Source of the DNA: Methanoculleus sp. UBA430
Lineage (GTDB): Archaea; Halobacteriota; Methanomicrobia; Methanomicrobiales; Methanoculleaceae
Assembly (NCBI RefSeq): GCF_002506585.1
Contig: NZ_DAXW01000010.1
Span: 16,892-80,891, forward strand
Reading direction: 5' to 3'
DNA length: 64,000 nt
The notes under the pieces are model-generated. The model searched no databases. It was not told the origin of the DNA and saw only the letters and a list, made by a program, of their open reading frames with translations. Positions 34,828 to 45,152 of the stretch are shown here, piece by piece (position 1 is the stretch's first letter; each line of letters starts with the position of its first letter). The translations under genes were made by a program, and so were the position numbers.

Positions 34828-35703
34828 TTATGCTGTCCCGAGCCAGAGATCGACCTTCTCGCTGTTGGCGTCGATCCACTTCTGTGCGGCTTCCTCTTCA
34901 GGCATGCCGCCCGCGATATCGGTCATGACCGAGGCGATATCCTCGCCGGTCCACTCGAACCGCTCAAGGATTGCACGGGCCTCCGGGTCGTCGGTCGCGA
35001 GATCCTGCCGTGCGAGGGTCACGATATCCTCGGCCCCGCCGTAGACACCCTTCGGGTCCTCGAGGAACTTGAGGTCGTAACGGCCGAACTTCCAGTGCGG
35101 CGACCACCCGGTCACCGCGACCCACTCCTCATCGCTGATGGCGGCGCCGAGTTCAGCGGCCATGCCGGCGCTGCTGCTGGTGACGAGGTTGTAATTAAGG
35201 CCGTATTCATCGATGGCCTGCTCGGTCCGGGCCACGACGCCCGCGCCGGGCTCGATGCCGACGATCCTGCCGCCGAACTGATCAGCGACACTGTTCATCT
35301 CCTCGATCGAGTCGATGGTCACGTAGGTGGGGACGACGAGTCCGATACGTGCCGCTCCGGGAATGTTCGGCCTGACGTAATCGATCTGTTCGCCATACTG
35401 CTCCCAGTAACTCTCATGCGTGTGCGGGAGCCATCCGGTCGTCGTGAAGTCGACATCCCCGCCGGCCAGTGCCTGGAAGAGCGGTCCTGCGTCGACTGCG
35501 ATCAGTTCGACGTCGTATCCTGCTTCTTCAAAGACCAGTTTCATTACGTTGGTGCTCGCAATGGCGCAGTCCCAGGTGACGTAGCCGATGCTGATCTCCT
35601 TCTTGGGCTCGGTCGCTTCCGTGCCGGTGCAGCCGGCGGAGAAGAGGCAGAGCACCAGGACGATACCTGCCAGTACGAGTGTGCTTCTCATCGTATGAAC
35701 CAT
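34828..35703 (-). CDS. glycine betaine/proline-type ABC transporter substrate-binding protein
   Basis: Lipoprotein of 291 residues with a signal helix and lipobox CLFSAGC at about residue 25. The mature part is an OpuAC-type binding domain: ISIGYVTWDCAIASTNVMKL, GDVDFTTTGWLPHTHESYWE and AVTGWSPHWKFGRYDLKFLE, with the Trp residues that form the aromatic cage for quaternary amines. It would capture betaine or a similar osmolyte. ATG 35703 has GGTGAT three bases upstream. It lies 396 bp downstream of the permease gene, with its own promoter-like region. Confidence 0.9.
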   Translation of the reverse strand: MVHTMRSTLVLAGIVLVLCLFSAGCTGTEATEPKKEISIGYVTWDCAIASTNVMKLVFEEAGYDVELIAVDAGPLFQALAGGDVDFTTTGWLPHTHESYWEQYGEQIDYVRPNIPGAARIGLVVPTYVTIDSIEEMNSVADQFGGRIVGIEPGAGVVARTEQAIDEYGLNYNLVTSSSAGMAAELGAAISDEEWVAVTGWSPHWKFGRYDLKFLEDPKGVYGGAEDIVTLARQDLATDDPEARAILERFEWTGEDIASVMTDIAGGMPEEEAAQKWIDANSEKVDLWLGTA

Positions 35704-36099
35704 ATAATCACCTTATCGTTTTTGCCGCTTCTGGGCGGCTAAATGGCGTTCAGAATCCGGCTGTGTGGGGTTCCGGGTTCTCACGAACAGTTCGGGCGGC
35801 AAGATGCCAATGGCCCGAACATAGAGCAGAGGTGGCGGTATATGCCACTCCTGGCGTGTTTGCACCCCAGGGCAAAAAGGCCAGATTTTGACCGCTTCAA
35901 CATATGGGTCTAACGTTATTTAGGTTTTTCGGGTTCCGATTGGCGAACGGGCCCATTTTAAAACCCAAATCGGACGGACATACGGCGATAAAACGCTCTT
36001 TCCTCTACTGACTATCCACCCTCTCTTCGGTCGATACGAACGTGTTTGCCGGAGGATGAGCCGGCCACTCGTTCCCCTCAAAAATACTATTGGGATGGG
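35704..36099 (-). promoter_or_regulatory. long leader/promoter region of the betaine-binding protein gene
   Basis: About 396 bp without a supported gene. On the minus strand GAAAAACCTAAAT (35918-35930) sits in an AT-rich context that could act as BRE/TATA, about 215 bp before the start. TTTTAAAA (about 35955) and aaatcggac (about 35967) lie just upstream. The same three words recur in front of the ATPase gene near 38225-38262. GC-rich sequence between 35740 and 35880 may form a structured leader. Confidence 0.45.
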
Positions 36100-36942
36100 T
36101 CACTGGCTCTCACGCTGCGGCACAAGGTTCTGCGTGATCCGGTCGAGGATGATCGCGAGGATCACGATGGCAAGCCCCGCTTCAAACCCCATCCCGATAT
36201 CCACCCGCTGGATGCCCACAAGCACCTGGTAGCCGAGCCCCCCCGCCCCGATCATCGATGCGATGACGGTCATGGAGAGGGCAAGCATGATGCACTGGTT
36301 CACCCCTGCCATGATGGTGGGGAGCGCGACGGGGAGCTGCACCTTGAAGAGCTTCTGGCGGGGCGTGGTGCCGAAGGCGTCTGCAACCTCGATCAACTCG
36401 CGGGGCACCTGTCGGATCCCGAGATTCGTGAGGCGCAACGCCGGTGGCATCGCAAAGACGACCGTCGCGATGATGCCCGGGACGCTCCCGAGGCCGAAGA
36501 AGATCACAGCAGGAATGAGGTAGACGAACGAAGGCATGGTCTGCATGAAGTCAAGGAACGGCCTGAGTGCAGCGTTCAGCGGGTCGCTCCGCGCAGCCGC
36601 GATCCCGAGCGGGATCGATATCGCGAGCGCAAGGACTGTCGAGACGAGGACGAGTGCCAGGGTAAGCATGGCGAGATCCCAGAGTTGAAGGTCCCAGATC
36701 AGCAGCAGGCCAAGCGCGGTGAGCCCCGCCAGTCTGATATCACGCCGGGTGACGAACCAGACCAGCACGCTCACGAGGAGGATCAGGACGGGTGCCGGTA
36801 TAAAGATCAGGAGGTCCTGGAACCCGCCGATGAGATACCGCAGCCCTTCACTGATGCCGTCAAGAAGCCAGCCGAAGTAGAGCTCGATCCAGTCAACGAG
36901 CCACTCGGCGGCCTCTCCCACGGGGAGTTTAGGCAGTTGCAT
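36100..36942 (-). CDS. glycine betaine/proline-type ABC transporter permease
   Basis: Inner-membrane permease of 280 residues with six or seven hydrophobic segments. The binding-protein-dependent transport signature is clear in EVADAFGTTPRQKLFKVQLP, the loop contacting the ATPase, preceded by MQTMPSFVYLIPAVIFFGLG. The ATG at 36942 has ggaggat four bases upstream; the longer open frame to 37050 would overlap the ATPase gene heavily. It overlaps the ATPase stop by 14 bp, so the two are translationally coupled. Confidence 0.93.
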   Translation of the reverse strand: MQLPKLPVGEAAEWLVDWIELYFGWLLDGISEGLRYLIGGFQDLLIFIPAPVLILLVSVLVWFVTRRDIRLAGLTALGLLLIWDLQLWDLAMLTLALVLVSTVLALAISIPLGIAAARSDPLNAALRPFLDFMQTMPSFVYLIPAVIFFGLGSVPGIIATVVFAMPPALRLTNLGIRQVPRELIEVADAFGTTPRQKLFKVQLPVALPTIMAGVNQCIMLALSMTVIASMIGAGGLGYQVLVGIQRVDIGMGFEAGLAIVILAIILDRITQNLVPQRESQ

Positions 36943-38113
36943 TGATATCCTCCCCCTTCCGTGCCAGAGCAGCGAGGATGGCGCCGCGTGATATGACTCC
37001 TTTGAGCCTGCCCGTATCGTCCGCCACCGCCACAGGGTAGGGGCTCCCAACGATCAGCGAGATGATGTCGGAGAGCGATGCGTCGGGGGCCACGACGGGG
37101 ATATCGGTGATAAGGATTTCCGCCATCGCTTTGCCCTTCTTGACGGCTTCGACGGCGTCGTCGAGGGTCACCCGCCCACGGAGCAGGCGCTGGCGGGTGA
37201 CGACGAATATCCCCGGAATGTCGTGCTCCTCCATGAGGTGCAGGGCTACCCTGGGTCCCGCGGTACACTGGGCAACCGGTTCGGGATGGCGCATCACGTC
37301 GCTTGCCGAGAGAACTCTTGTCAGGTCCACATCAGCGACGAACTTCTCGACGTAGGCGTTCTCGGGATTCGTCAGGATCTCCTCGGGCGTGCCGATCTGT
37401 ACGATCGCGCCGTCCTTCATCAGGGCGATGCGGTCGCCGAGTTTTAAGGCCTCGTCGAGGTCGTGGGTGACGAAGACGATCGTCTTACCGAGCCGCTGCT
37501 GGATCTCCAGCAGTTCGTCCTGCATGTCCCGGCGGATGAGCGGATCGAGGGCACTGAACGCCTCGTCCATCAGGAGGATGTCCGGGTCGCTGGTGAGCGC
37601 CCGGGCGAGCCCGACCCGCTGCTTCATGCCGCCGGAGAGTTCGCCGGGCATGCTCGCCCCGTAGCCGCCGAGCCCCACCATCTGGAGCACCTCTTCGGCT
37701 TTTTTATGACGCTCGTCTGCCGGGATGCCCTGGATCTCAAGCCCGAAGGCGACGTTGTCAAGAACCGTCCGATGGGGGAGGAGAGCAAAACTCTGGAAGA
37801 TCATGCCCAGCTTGCGCCGCCGGGTCGCCTGGAGTTCCTCCCGGTTCATCCTGACGACATCTTCGCCGTCGATCCGTATCTCACCCTCGGTGGGGTCGAT
37901 AAGCCGGTTGATACAGCGCAGGAGCGTCGATTTCCCGCTCCCGGAAAGCCCCATCAGGACGAACGTCTCGCCCGGCATAACCTCAAATGAGACGTTATCG
38001 AGTGCCAGTGTCGAACCGGTCTCTTTGTATATCTCCTGCTTTGAGCGGCCGGAACGATGGAGTTCCAGCGCCTTTCCGGGATCCTGCCCGAATACCTTGG
38101 TCAGACCCTTCAC
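36929..38113 (-). CDS. glycine betaine/proline-type ABC transporter ATPase with CBS domains
   Basis: ABC ATPase of ~394 residues. Walker A is GLSGSGKSTLLR (about 56), the signature is GELSGGMKQRVGLARAL, and Walker B is ILLMDEAFSALDP. After the ATPase domain come two CBS motifs (about residues 275-390), which in OpuA sense ionic strength. An EIYKETGSTLALDNVSFEV start is typical of the quaternary-amine class. The start is uncertain: GTG 38113 has no clear ribosome-binding site and homologous residues (PIISV) continue just upstream without a standard start codon. Confidence 0.92.
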   Translation of the reverse strand: MKGLTKVFGQDPGKALELHRSGRSKQEIYKETGSTLALDNVSFEVMPGETFVLMGLSGSGKSTLLRCINRLIDPTEGEIRIDGEDVVRMNREELQATRRRKLGMIFQSFALLPHRTVLDNVAFGLEIQGIPADERHKKAEEVLQMVGLGGYGASMPGELSGGMKQRVGLARALTSDPDILLMDEAFSALDPLIRRDMQDELLEIQQRLGKTIVFVTHDLDEALKLGDRIALMKDGAIVQIGTPEEILTNPENAYVEKFVADVDLTRVLSASDVMRHPEPVAQCTAGPRVALHLMEEHDIPGIFVVTRQRLLRGRVTLDDAVEAVKKGKAMAEILITDIPVVAPDASLSDIISLIVGSPYPVAVADDTGRLKGVISRGAILAALARKGEDINATA

Positions 38114-38587
38114 ACTGATGATTGGTTGTGGTAATGGTATGTTCTCATTTTGGAACTTCTCAAAAATGACGGAACCCTCCCGGCTTCACGATATCTATCT
38201 CATCTTTGTTATAATTTCTGTTTTTTTAAAATGTCCGATTTCATGTGGGATTTAGGTTTTTCAGACATTTTGCGGTGTATTCTGAAATTAAGTGCTGTCA
38301 TGCTCGTTATCCTGTGAATTATAGGCGGTCTGACGATTGTTTGCTGTGTAATGTTCATTTTCCCGGATTTCTATCTGCCAATCCTTTATGCCGGAGGTCC
38401 CGGCGCAACGGACCGTCATGGGGCGTGTCCCATGCACTCCACATTCCACCATCTCCGACCCCGGGAATCCCGGTAACGGTTCCGGTTTCTCCCGGTGCGC
38501 CCATCCATACCAGTTCATTTATTGGGTGAAAGGTCATAATAATGTAGATTACTCCAGTCTGTCTCTCAGACAGAAACCAGGAACGCG
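38114..38587. other. intergenic region between ATPase gene and argG
   Basis: About 470 bp between divergent genes. The left part is AT-rich and contains GAAAAACCTAAAT on the minus strand (38250-38262), aaatcggac and ttttaaaa (38224-38240), and attataac (about 38207), a TATA candidate for the transporter. The right part carries cataataatgtag (about 38535), a TATA candidate for argG. The middle, 38300-38500, has no supported gene; the short minus-strand frame at 38288-38518 has no recognisable domain. Confidence 0.5.
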
Positions 38588-38599
38588 GTGATCAGTACC

Positions 38600-39787
38600 A
38601 TGGAAAAGGGAAAAGTCGTCCTAGCATTTTCGGGAGGTCTCGACACCTCCATCTGTATCCCCCTCCTGCGCGAGCACTACGGATTTGACGAGATCGTCAC
38701 CGTTGCCGTCGACGTGGGCCAGCCCGAAGAGGATATCGCCCGGGCAACAGAGAAGGGCCGGAAACTTGCAGACAAGCACTATACCATCGATGCCAGGGAG
38801 AAGTTTGTAGCGGACTGCATCTTCCCCTCGATCAAGGCGAACGGATCCTATGAGGGGTATCCGATGGGTACGGCGCTTGCCCGTCCGCTGATCGCCGAAG
38901 AGATCGTGAAGGTTGCAGAGAAGGAAGGCGCGTCAAAGATCGCACACGGGTGTACCGGCAGAGGAAACGACCAGCTCCGGTTCGACTTCATCTTCAGGTC
39001 CGCCGGATACGATATCGTCGCACCGATGCGGGAGATGAACCTGACCCGCGAGTGGGAGATCTGCTACGCGCAGGAGCACAACGTCCCGGTGACCGTGGCA
39101 AAAGACAAGCCCTACAGCATCGACGAGAACTTCTGGAGCCGGAGCATCGAGGGCGGCAACCTCGAAGACCCGGCCTTCCACCCGCCTGAGGAGATCTATG
39201 CCTGGACGGTCTCGCCGAAGGACGCCCCCGACGTCATGGAGGAGGTCCGGATCGAGTTCGAGAAGGGCATCCCGGTCGCTCTCAACGGGAAGAGCCTTCC
39301 CGGCATCGCCCTGATCAAAGAGCTGAACCGGATCGCGGGAAGGAACGGCGTTGGCCGCAACGATATGATCGAGGACCGGGTCCTCGGCCTGAAGGCCCGG
39401 GAGAACTACGAGCACCCGGCCGCAACCGTCCTTCTTGCCGCGCACCGTGACCTTGAGCACCTCGTCCTGACCCGCTCGGAACTCGCGTTCAAGCATATCG
39501 TCGACGACAAGTGGTCCGAGCTCGCCTACATGGGTCTCGTGCACGAACCGCTCTTCTACGCACTGAACGCGTTCATCGACAAGACGCAAGAGCGGGCCAG
39601 CGGCACCGTGGACGTCGGCCTGTATAAGGGCGGCCTGAAGGTGCTCGGCCGGAGCTCGGACCTTGCGTTGTACTCCGACGACCTGGTCTCCTTCGACTCG
39701 ACGACGATCGACCAGAACCACGCCGTCGGGTTCTCGAACTACTTCGGACTGCAGGCGCGCCTCTTCCAGAACCTCAAGAAACGTTAA
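38600..39787 (+). CDS. argG: argininosuccinate synthase
   Basis: ATP-dependent condensation of citrulline and aspartate in arginine synthesis. The ~395-residue protein has the PP-loop [18 protein letters not shown] at the N-terminus, ITVAVDVG-type strand [11 protein letters not shown] and [17 protein letters not shown] 38600 gives the normal family N-terminus; a GTG at 38588 with AGGA five bases upstream is a possible alternative. It is monocistronic and works with argF (42396) and carAB. Confidence 0.96.
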   Translation: MEKGKVVLAFSGGLDTSICIPLLREHYGFDEIVTVAVDVGQPEEDIARATEKGRKLADKHYTIDAREKFVADCIFPSIKANGSYEGYPMGTALARPLIAEEIVKVAEKEGASKIAHGCTGRGNDQLRFDFIFRSAGYDIVAPMREMNLTREWEICYAQEHNVPVTVAKDKPYSIDENFWSRSIEGGNLEDPAFHPPEEIYAWTVSPKDAPDVMEEVRIEFEKGIPVALNGKSLPGIALIKELNRIAGRNGVGRNDMIEDRVLGLKARENYEHPAATVLLAAHRDLEHLVLTRSELAFKHIVDDKWSELAYMGLVHEPLFYALNAFIDKTQERASGTVDVGLYKGGLKVLGRSSDLALYSDDLVSFDSTTIDQNHAVGFSNYFGLQARLFQNLKKR

Positions 39788-39794
39788 AGGGTGC

Positions 39795-40199
39795 TTAGAG
39801 CACCTTCTTCCCTGCCTCTTTTCCCGGTGTACATTCGAAGACGTCGGTGATCGTGATGACGATGAGCGATTTCGCCGGATATTTGTGGCTCTTTGTCCTC
39901 ACCTGATCGCGGAACTTCTCGTAATCGGGGCCGGACGTCTTGATCTCCGTCGAGCCTTTTATCTGGAAGCAGCGCTTGGAGTCCGGGTCGTAGAAGTAGA
40001 GAGCCACCACCGGGTTCTCTTTGAGGTTCTCAAGCGTCTTTACCATGTAGTTGTCCATGATCCAGACGGTGTCGTCGCCGACGAGCTGGATCGATGCCAT
40101 CGGCGCCACGTTCGGGACGCCGCTCTTCGATGCCGTGGCCATCGGCATGACTTTGACTTTGCCGAATACTTCCTTAATCTCACCTGAAAGCGCAACCAT
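39795..40199 (-). CDS. pyridoxamine 5'-phosphate oxidase family flavin-binding protein
   Basis: A 134-residue split-barrel protein: EVFGKVKVMPMATASKSGVP, then DNYMVKTLENLKENPVVALY and FQIKGSTEIKTSGPDYEKF. Small archaeal members of this family bind FMN, F420 or related cofactors; the cofactor here is not readable from sequence. ATG 40199 follows gagaggtgaacc and a TATA box (CGCTTATATATGC on the minus strand, about 40277-40289) lies ~80 bp upstream. It is convergent with argG and separated from it by 7 bp. Confidence 0.87.
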   Translation of the reverse strand: MVALSGEIKEVFGKVKVMPMATASKSGVPNVAPMASIQLVGDDTVWIMDNYMVKTLENLKENPVVALYFYDPDSKRCFQIKGSTEIKTSGPDYEKFRDQVRTKSHKYPAKSLIVITITDVFECTPGKEAGKKVL

Positions 40200-40514
40200 A
40201 TGGTTCACCTCTCCCGGAAGCGGAACGGGCGCTTCGTCGCGCCGGGACCTTTCCGGTAACGAGGATATCCGCGCCGTGCATATATAAGCGCTCTGCCGGG
40301 GTCGCGCAACGACAGCGAACTCCTGAGGTTCGAGAGGGGTGGCGGCCTCCAAACCCAGACATCTACCTGAATCAGCAGAACCCTCCCGAAAAATCGGTAT
40401 ACTGCTGCCCGTCACCTGTGCGGGACCCCCTCAATCTTTTGCTCACTCTGCGGGTCCCGGACGCCGTAGGGGAGTATGGAAAAATATAAGCCGCGAGACA
40501 GGGAAAAGACTACT

Positions 40515-42011
40515 ATGTGTGCCCGCTTTTTGGAGCGCTTTTTCAAACCTACTCCGCATATCGTCGAAAGCCCGCCTCCGCCATCGCTCTCCCACGGACC
40601 GGGCAACGGTGTTCCCGAGTACCGGGTGAAGCCTTATTTTATCGTGGCGTCTGTTGAGATGGGCAATACGACGACAAAGTGCATCCTGACCGGCACGAGC
40701 CTGGAGACAGGCAGGTCTTACGTCATCAACAAGACCGTGACCATGAGCCGTGACGTCCGGCCGCCAAAACCGGGCGAGACGGTCTTCGGGGCAACCCTGG
40801 ACGGCACGGAGCTGACGCGCGAGTCGGTTACGGAACTGGTGCGTGATACCCTGATCCAGTGCCACAACGAGGTTCACCTGAGCATCAAGGACGATCTCGA
40901 CTTCGTCGTCAGGAGTACCGGTGTTGTGGCGGCGATGGACTCGCCCGACCAGGTCGGGGACTTCATCATCGCCCTTGCAAACGGCTGCCTCGAAGCCGGG
41001 GTTCCCCCGCGGAAGATGACGCCGCCGATGTCGATCGACAACCTCCCCCCGAAACTCCGGCAGTTCTCGTTTGCCGACCGGCTGGTCTTCGTTGGCGCGG
41101 TAGCCGGCGTCGTGCCGCCGATCGGATGCACCGGCGTGGAGATGGTGGCAAACGAGATGGAAGGGGAACTTGCGATGGCGGGCATCAAGGAGGGTGCCAA
41201 ATGGACGCCGGTCGACTTTCGCAACCCCTGCATCTCCATCGACTTCGGGACCACGCTTGACGGACGGATCACAAGCGATGTCGCTCCGAATGAGCCCAAC
41301 CCGTTCGCCCAGACGATCGGGAACTTCTGCGGGCTTGCGGGTGCCATACCGGATGCGATCGTCCGGGGCACCGGGCTCGTGAAGAACCGGACGGGAACGG
41401 CCCTCGACCTCTTCGGCGATCACAGCATCAAGGGCGCGTTCGGGGGCAGGAAGCGTTCCGTCGTCGAGGAATACGTCGACCGGTGTCACGAGCACATCGA
41501 TATCCGGATCGTCCCCCCCGACCGGACGAGGTTCGGGCGGGTCCCGGTCTGCGCCGAGGTGGCCGATAAGTCGGGCGTCGCTCTCATCGGGTGCGACTCG
41601 GGCGTCAACGGCAGCGAGATGCCGGCTCTTGAGGAGATCGGGCACGAACTCTACGAGAAATACGGCATGGGTATGCTGACCGAGGTCGTCGACCGGGTCT
41701 GCGCGAGGATGGCGCTCCGGCTCATCGATGTCGCCGTCGAGAGAGGGATGGTTCCGCCGAACTCATCGATCGGGTTCACCGGGCGGGCGGCGATCTCGGG
41801 GAGAAAGCCCGAGTACATCGTCGAGGGTGTCACCGAACGGAACCTCTACGACACCCCCAACGACCACCTGGTCTTTGTTGACGACGGCCTTGCCCGGGGT
41901 GCGGCACTGATGGGGCGGTGCATGAACTCCCTCGGGAAACCCAAGACCCCGCTCGGCGGGGTGCGGGGCGGGCCATGTATTATGTCTCGTCGGATCAAAA
42001 TAGGAAAGTAG
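40515..42011 (+). CDS. putative methanogenesis marker protein 14 (DUF2114-like)
   Basis: A 498-residue protein. The core starts FIVASVEMGNTTTKCILTGT, an actin/hexokinase-like phosphate-1 motif, and continues with CISIDFGTTLDGRITSDVAP and IGFTGRAAISGRKPEYIVEG, consistent with an ASKHA-type ATPase fold. From memory this matches the methanogenesis marker 14 family, conserved in methanogens and unassigned. ATG 40515 is chosen because the upstream in-frame ATG (40476) lies within a TATA box (aaatataag, 40482-40490). A 77-residue gene follows after 13 bp and is probably co-transcribed. Confidence 0.75.
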   Translation: MCARFLERFFKPTPHIVESPPPPSLSHGPGNGVPEYRVKPYFIVASVEMGNTTTKCILTGTSLETGRSYVINKTVTMSRDVRPPKPGETVFGATLDGTELTRESVTELVRDTLIQCHNEVHLSIKDDLDFVVRSTGVVAAMDSPDQVGDFIIALANGCLEAGVPPRKMTPPMSIDNLPPKLRQFSFADRLVFVGAVAGVVPPIGCTGVEMVANEMEGELAMAGIKEGAKWTPVDFRNPCISIDFGTTLDGRITSDVAPNEPNPFAQTIGNFCGLAGAIPDAIVRGTGLVKNRTGTALDLFGDHSIKGAFGGRKRSVVEEYVDRCHEHIDIRIVPPDRTRFGRVPVCAEVADKSGVALIGCDSGVNGSEMPALEEIGHELYEKYGMGMLTEVVDRVCARMALRLIDVAVERGMVPPNSSIGFTGRAAISGRKPEYIVEGVTERNLYDTPNDHLVFVDDGLARGAALMGRCMNSLGKPKTPLGGVRGGPCIMSRRIKIGK

Positions 42012-42024
42012 GATATGATCATTG

Positions 42025-42258
42025 ATGACTGACGAAGAATTGTTCGATCTGCTCGTTCCCCCGGGCGTACCCCGCAAGATGATCTACGATGTCGTTGAGA
42101 AGTACGACGTGGAAGTGGTGCGGCGGGCGCAGAAGATGACGTTTGCGAACATGGACGGGGACGCACGCGAACTGCTGGCGTTCCGCGGGAAGCGAGCGGT
42201 TGTCGAAGAAGTGCAGACATATCTTCTCGCGCGGCTCAATGAGTTCGTCGCGGAATAA
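42025..42258 (+). CDS. small conserved-looking protein after marker protein 14
   Basis: A 77-residue acidic protein (TDEELFDLLVPPGVPRKMIY), predicted all-helical, ending in LLARLNEFVAE. No cysteine, signal or membrane segment. I do not recognise a family. Its position 13 bp after the marker-14 gene on the same strand suggests a linked role. A T-rich run (cctttttttt, about 42261-42270) right after its stop is a likely terminator for both genes. Confidence 0.7.
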   Translation: MTDEELFDLLVPPGVPRKMIYDVVEKYDVEVVRRAQKMTFANMDGDARELLAFRGKRAVVEEVQTYLLARLNEFVAE

Positions 42259-42395
42259 TACCTTTTTTTTCTTATTCGTGATGCCGGGCGTTCCCGGTTG
42301 TGGATGTTTTCGAACAGTATGATCCGGTCCCGGTCGGGGATCATGCCCGGACCGGTCCGGCGGCTATCCCAAAAATGGATGTTCTCTTCTTCTCC

Positions 42396-43325
42396 TCACT
42401 CCGCCGAAGGCATCCCACCGGCGATCAGCCGCAGGAGCAGCGCCTTCTGGGCGTGAAGCCGGTTCTCGGCCTGGTCCCAGACGATGCTCTGCGACCCTTC
42501 CATCACCTCGTCGGTGATCTCCTCTCCCCGGTGAGCGGGGAGGCAATGCATCACGAGAGCGTTGGGTGGTGCCCGTGCAAGAAGGCGGGAATCGATCGTG
42601 TAACGTTTGAGGGCCCGCAGGCGCTCGGCCCGCTCCCGCTCGTCGCCCATCGAGACCCAGATGTCGGTGTAGAGGACATCCGCATCGCGGACCGCTTCCT
42701 CCGGGTCCGTGACGACGCTGACCCTGCTCCCTGCCGCCCGTGCCTGATCGACGACCGCGTCCTTCGGCCGGTACCCGGGGGGGCTTGCGACCGCGATCTC
42801 CATCCCGGTCAGGATCGATGAGAGTATCCACGAGTTGCAGACGTTGTTGCCGTCCCCGATCCACGCGAGTTTCAGGCCGCGAAGATCGCCGAACCGCTCG
42901 CTCAAGGTCATGATGTCGGCCAGCACCTGGCAGGGGTGCAGCCGGTCGGATAAGCCGTTGATGACCGGGACGGTCGAGTAGCGGGCGAACTCCTCGATAG
43001 TGGCGTGCTCGTAGGCGCGGATCATCACCGCGTCGACGTAGCGGGCGAGCACCCGTGCCGTATCCCGGATCTCTTCGCCCCGCCCGAGCTGCATATCCTG
43101 GGGGTTTAAGAAGAGCGCATGACCGCCGAGGTCGGTCATCCCCACCTCGAACGATACCCTGGTGCGGGTGGACGCCTTCTCAAAGATCATCCCGAGGCTC
43201 TTTCCCCTGAGGAGCTCGTGTGCGGTCCCCGCACACTTCAGCCTTTTTAAGCGCACTGCGTCGGTGACGATACTCTCAAGTTCGTACTCGTCGATATCGA
43301 TGATCGAGAGAAAATCCTTCTTCAT
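42396..43325 (-). CDS. argF: ornithine carbamoyltransferase
   Basis: Forms citrulline from ornithine and carbamoyl phosphate. The 309-residue protein has the carbamoyl-phosphate motif [15 protein letters not shown], the [14 protein letters not shown] block and the ornithine-side motif [18 protein letters not shown] 43325 follows ggagattgc; it overlaps purD by 4 bp. It is the last gene of the carS-pyrE-purD-argF operon, an unusual mix of lipid, pyrimidine, purine and arginine genes. Confidence 0.96.
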   Translation of the reverse strand: MKKDFLSIIDIDEYELESIVTDAVRLKRLKCAGTAHELLRGKSLGMIFEKASTRTRVSFEVGMTDLGGHALFLNPQDMQLGRGEEIRDTARVLARYVDAVMIRAYEHATIEEFARYSTVPVINGLSDRLHPCQVLADIMTLSERFGDLRGLKLAWIGDGNNVCNSWILSSILTGMEIAVASPPGYRPKDAVVDQARAAGSRVSVVTDPEEAVRDADVLYTDIWVSMGDERERAERLRALKRYTIDSRLLARAPPNALVMHCLPAHRGEEITDEVMEGSQSIVWDQAENRLHAQKALLLRLIAGGMPSAE

Positions 43326-44614
43326 GCAATCTCCTTCATGTGCCGGCATCGCCTATCGAGAACCTCCCGGGTGCCGATATCCCTGCGGTGGAAGACGCGC
43401 CCTGATACCGAGGATGCCGCCGTTTCAGCGATCGTCTCGGCCTCGTCAAGTGTCTCGCCCCTCCCGACGAACGCAAGCGTCCGCGATCTCCGGGTATAGA
43501 GCGTCCCGTCCTGCTCCTCGACGTTTGCGTAGTAGAGCAGGGCGTCGCCGGAGTCGCCGATGGTGAGAGGCGCGTGAGTCACCGGTGCCGCCGGATAGCC
43601 TTCGGGGACGAGATACTTGCAGACCGTCGCCTGGTTCGCGAACCGGACGTGCGACGGCGAGAGGTCCCCCTTGATGATGTGGCGGACGATCGCGGAAAAG
43701 TCCGATTCCAGGAGCGAGAGAACGTTCATCGCCTCAGGGTCCCCGAAGCGGGCGTTGAACTCGATGACCCTCGGGCCGTCGCGGGTGTTCATGAACTGGC
43801 CGTAGAGAATCCCCCGGTACGGCGTTCCCTCGTCCCGCATGGCCGCGACCGTATCCTCCATGATCCGGAGCGCGTTCTCGTAGTTCGAGCGGGTGACGAA
43901 GGGGAGCATGTGGTCCGGCATGGAGTATGAACCCATCCCGCCGGTATTCGGCCCCACGTCCCCCTCGTATGCCCGTTTGTGGTCCTGCACGAGCGGCATG
44001 GGCACCAGGTGCTCGCCGTCGACAAATGCCTGGAGAGTGAACTCCTCCCCGAGGAGCCGCTCTTCCAGCACGACATCTCCCCCGAGCTCCCGGACATACT
44101 CGATCGCCCCTGCGGCATCGAGATGCTCGCCCATGATCCGGACGCCCTTCCCTCCGGTCAGCCCGATGGGCTTGATGGCGAGGTCGCCGTCGTATGTCTC
44201 GATGAATCGCCGTGCCTCCTCCGGGTCGTGGCAGACCCGGTACTCCGGGCACCCCGCGATCCCGTGCCGCTCCATCAGCCGGCGGCAGAACGCCTTATCC
44301 GTCTCGATTTGGGCCGCGGCGCGGGTCGGCCCCACACAGGGTATTCCCGCCGCTTCGAGGCGATCGACGACACCTGCCTCGAGGGGGGCCTCCGGTCCGA
44401 TGACCGCAACGTCGAGGGCATTCTCGGTGGTGAATCCTACTATCTCCGGGATATTGGTCTCGTTCTCGAGGAGCACCCGTTCTGCGAGCCGGGCTATTCC
44501 CGGATTGTTGCGTGCCATGACAGAAAATATTCTCACGCCGCTGTTGCAGGAAAGTGCCCTGGTGATCGCATGCTCCCTGCCACCACCGCCTACAACGAGT
44601 ATTTTCATATCCAT
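43322..44614 (-). CDS. purD: phosphoribosylamine-glycine ligase (GARS)
   Basis: ATP-grasp ligase of purine synthesis. The 430-residue protein starts [18 protein letters not shown] and contains [27 protein letters not shown] and [15 protein letters not shown], the GARS signature. ATG 44614 and ATG 44608 are both possible starts. It lies 25 bp after pyrE and overlaps argF. Confidence 0.96.
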   Translation of the reverse strand: MDMKILVVGGGGREHAITRALSCNSGVRIFSVMARNNPGIARLAERVLLENETNIPEIVGFTTENALDVAVIGPEAPLEAGVVDRLEAAGIPCVGPTRAAAQIETDKAFCRRLMERHGIAGCPEYRVCHDPEEARRFIETYDGDLAIKPIGLTGGKGVRIMGEHLDAAGAIEYVRELGGDVVLEERLLGEEFTLQAFVDGEHLVPMPLVQDHKRAYEGDVGPNTGGMGSYSMPDHMLPFVTRSNYENALRIMEDTVAAMRDEGTPYRGILYGQFMNTRDGPRVIEFNARFGDPEAMNVLSLLESDFSAIVRHIIKGDLSPSHVRFANQATVCKYLVPEGYPAAPVTHAPLTIGDSGDALLYYANVEEQDGTLYTRRSRTLAFVGRGETLDEAETIAETAASSVSGRVFHRRDIGTREVLDRRCRHMKEIA

Positions 44615-44639
44615 CTATTTGCCCGCCCTTAAAAAATGT

Positions 44640-45152
44640 TTATCCGTCCAGAAGCTCACTGACCCGCACAAGCGCAAGAAGTGACGCACCTTTTTCTGCA
44701 AGCGCCTCCCGGGCGCCAGCCTCGCGGTCAACGACGGTCACGACCCGGTCGACGTGCGCACCCGCGGCACGCAGTGCTGAAATGCCGTAGAGAGCGCTTC
44801 CCCCGGAGGTGGTCACGTCCTCGACCAGCAGCACGTTCTTGCCGCTCACATCACCGATGATCGCCCCGGCTTTGCCGTGGTCTTTCTCTGCCTTTCTGAT
44901 GATGGCATACGGCCGGCCGCTCGCAAGCGAGACGGCGACGGCGATCGGTACGGCGCCGACCGCCACCCCGGCCACCATCTCGAACTCCTGGCAGCCGGCA
45001 ATGGCGTTCCCGATTGCCGCAAGGATGGTGGGGTTCGTTGTTGCAGCCTTTATGTCGATGTAGTAGGAGCTCCGGGCTCCCGAGGCGAGGAGAAAGTCCC
45101 CGAACTCGATAGCCCCGCTTTCAAGCAACAGTGTCGTGATTGGGTTCACCAT
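44640..45152 (-). CDS. pyrE: orotate phosphoribosyltransferase
   Basis: Adds PRPP to orotate in pyrimidine synthesis. The 170-residue protein is of the short archaeal type with the PRPP-binding motif VLLVEDVTTSGGSALYGI and the catalytic loop AIIRKAEKDHGKAG. It overlaps the upstream carS gene by 7 bp. Dihydroorotase (59392) and carAB in the window belong to the same pathway. Confidence 0.95.
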   Translation of the reverse strand: MVNPITTLLLESGAIEFGDFLLASGARSSYYIDIKAATTNPTILAAIGNAIAGCQEFEMVAGVAVGAVPIAVAVSLASGRPYAIIRKAEKDHGKAGAIIGDVSGKNVLLVEDVTTSGGSALYGISALRAAGAHVDRVVTVVDREAGAREALAEKGASLLALVRVSELLDG

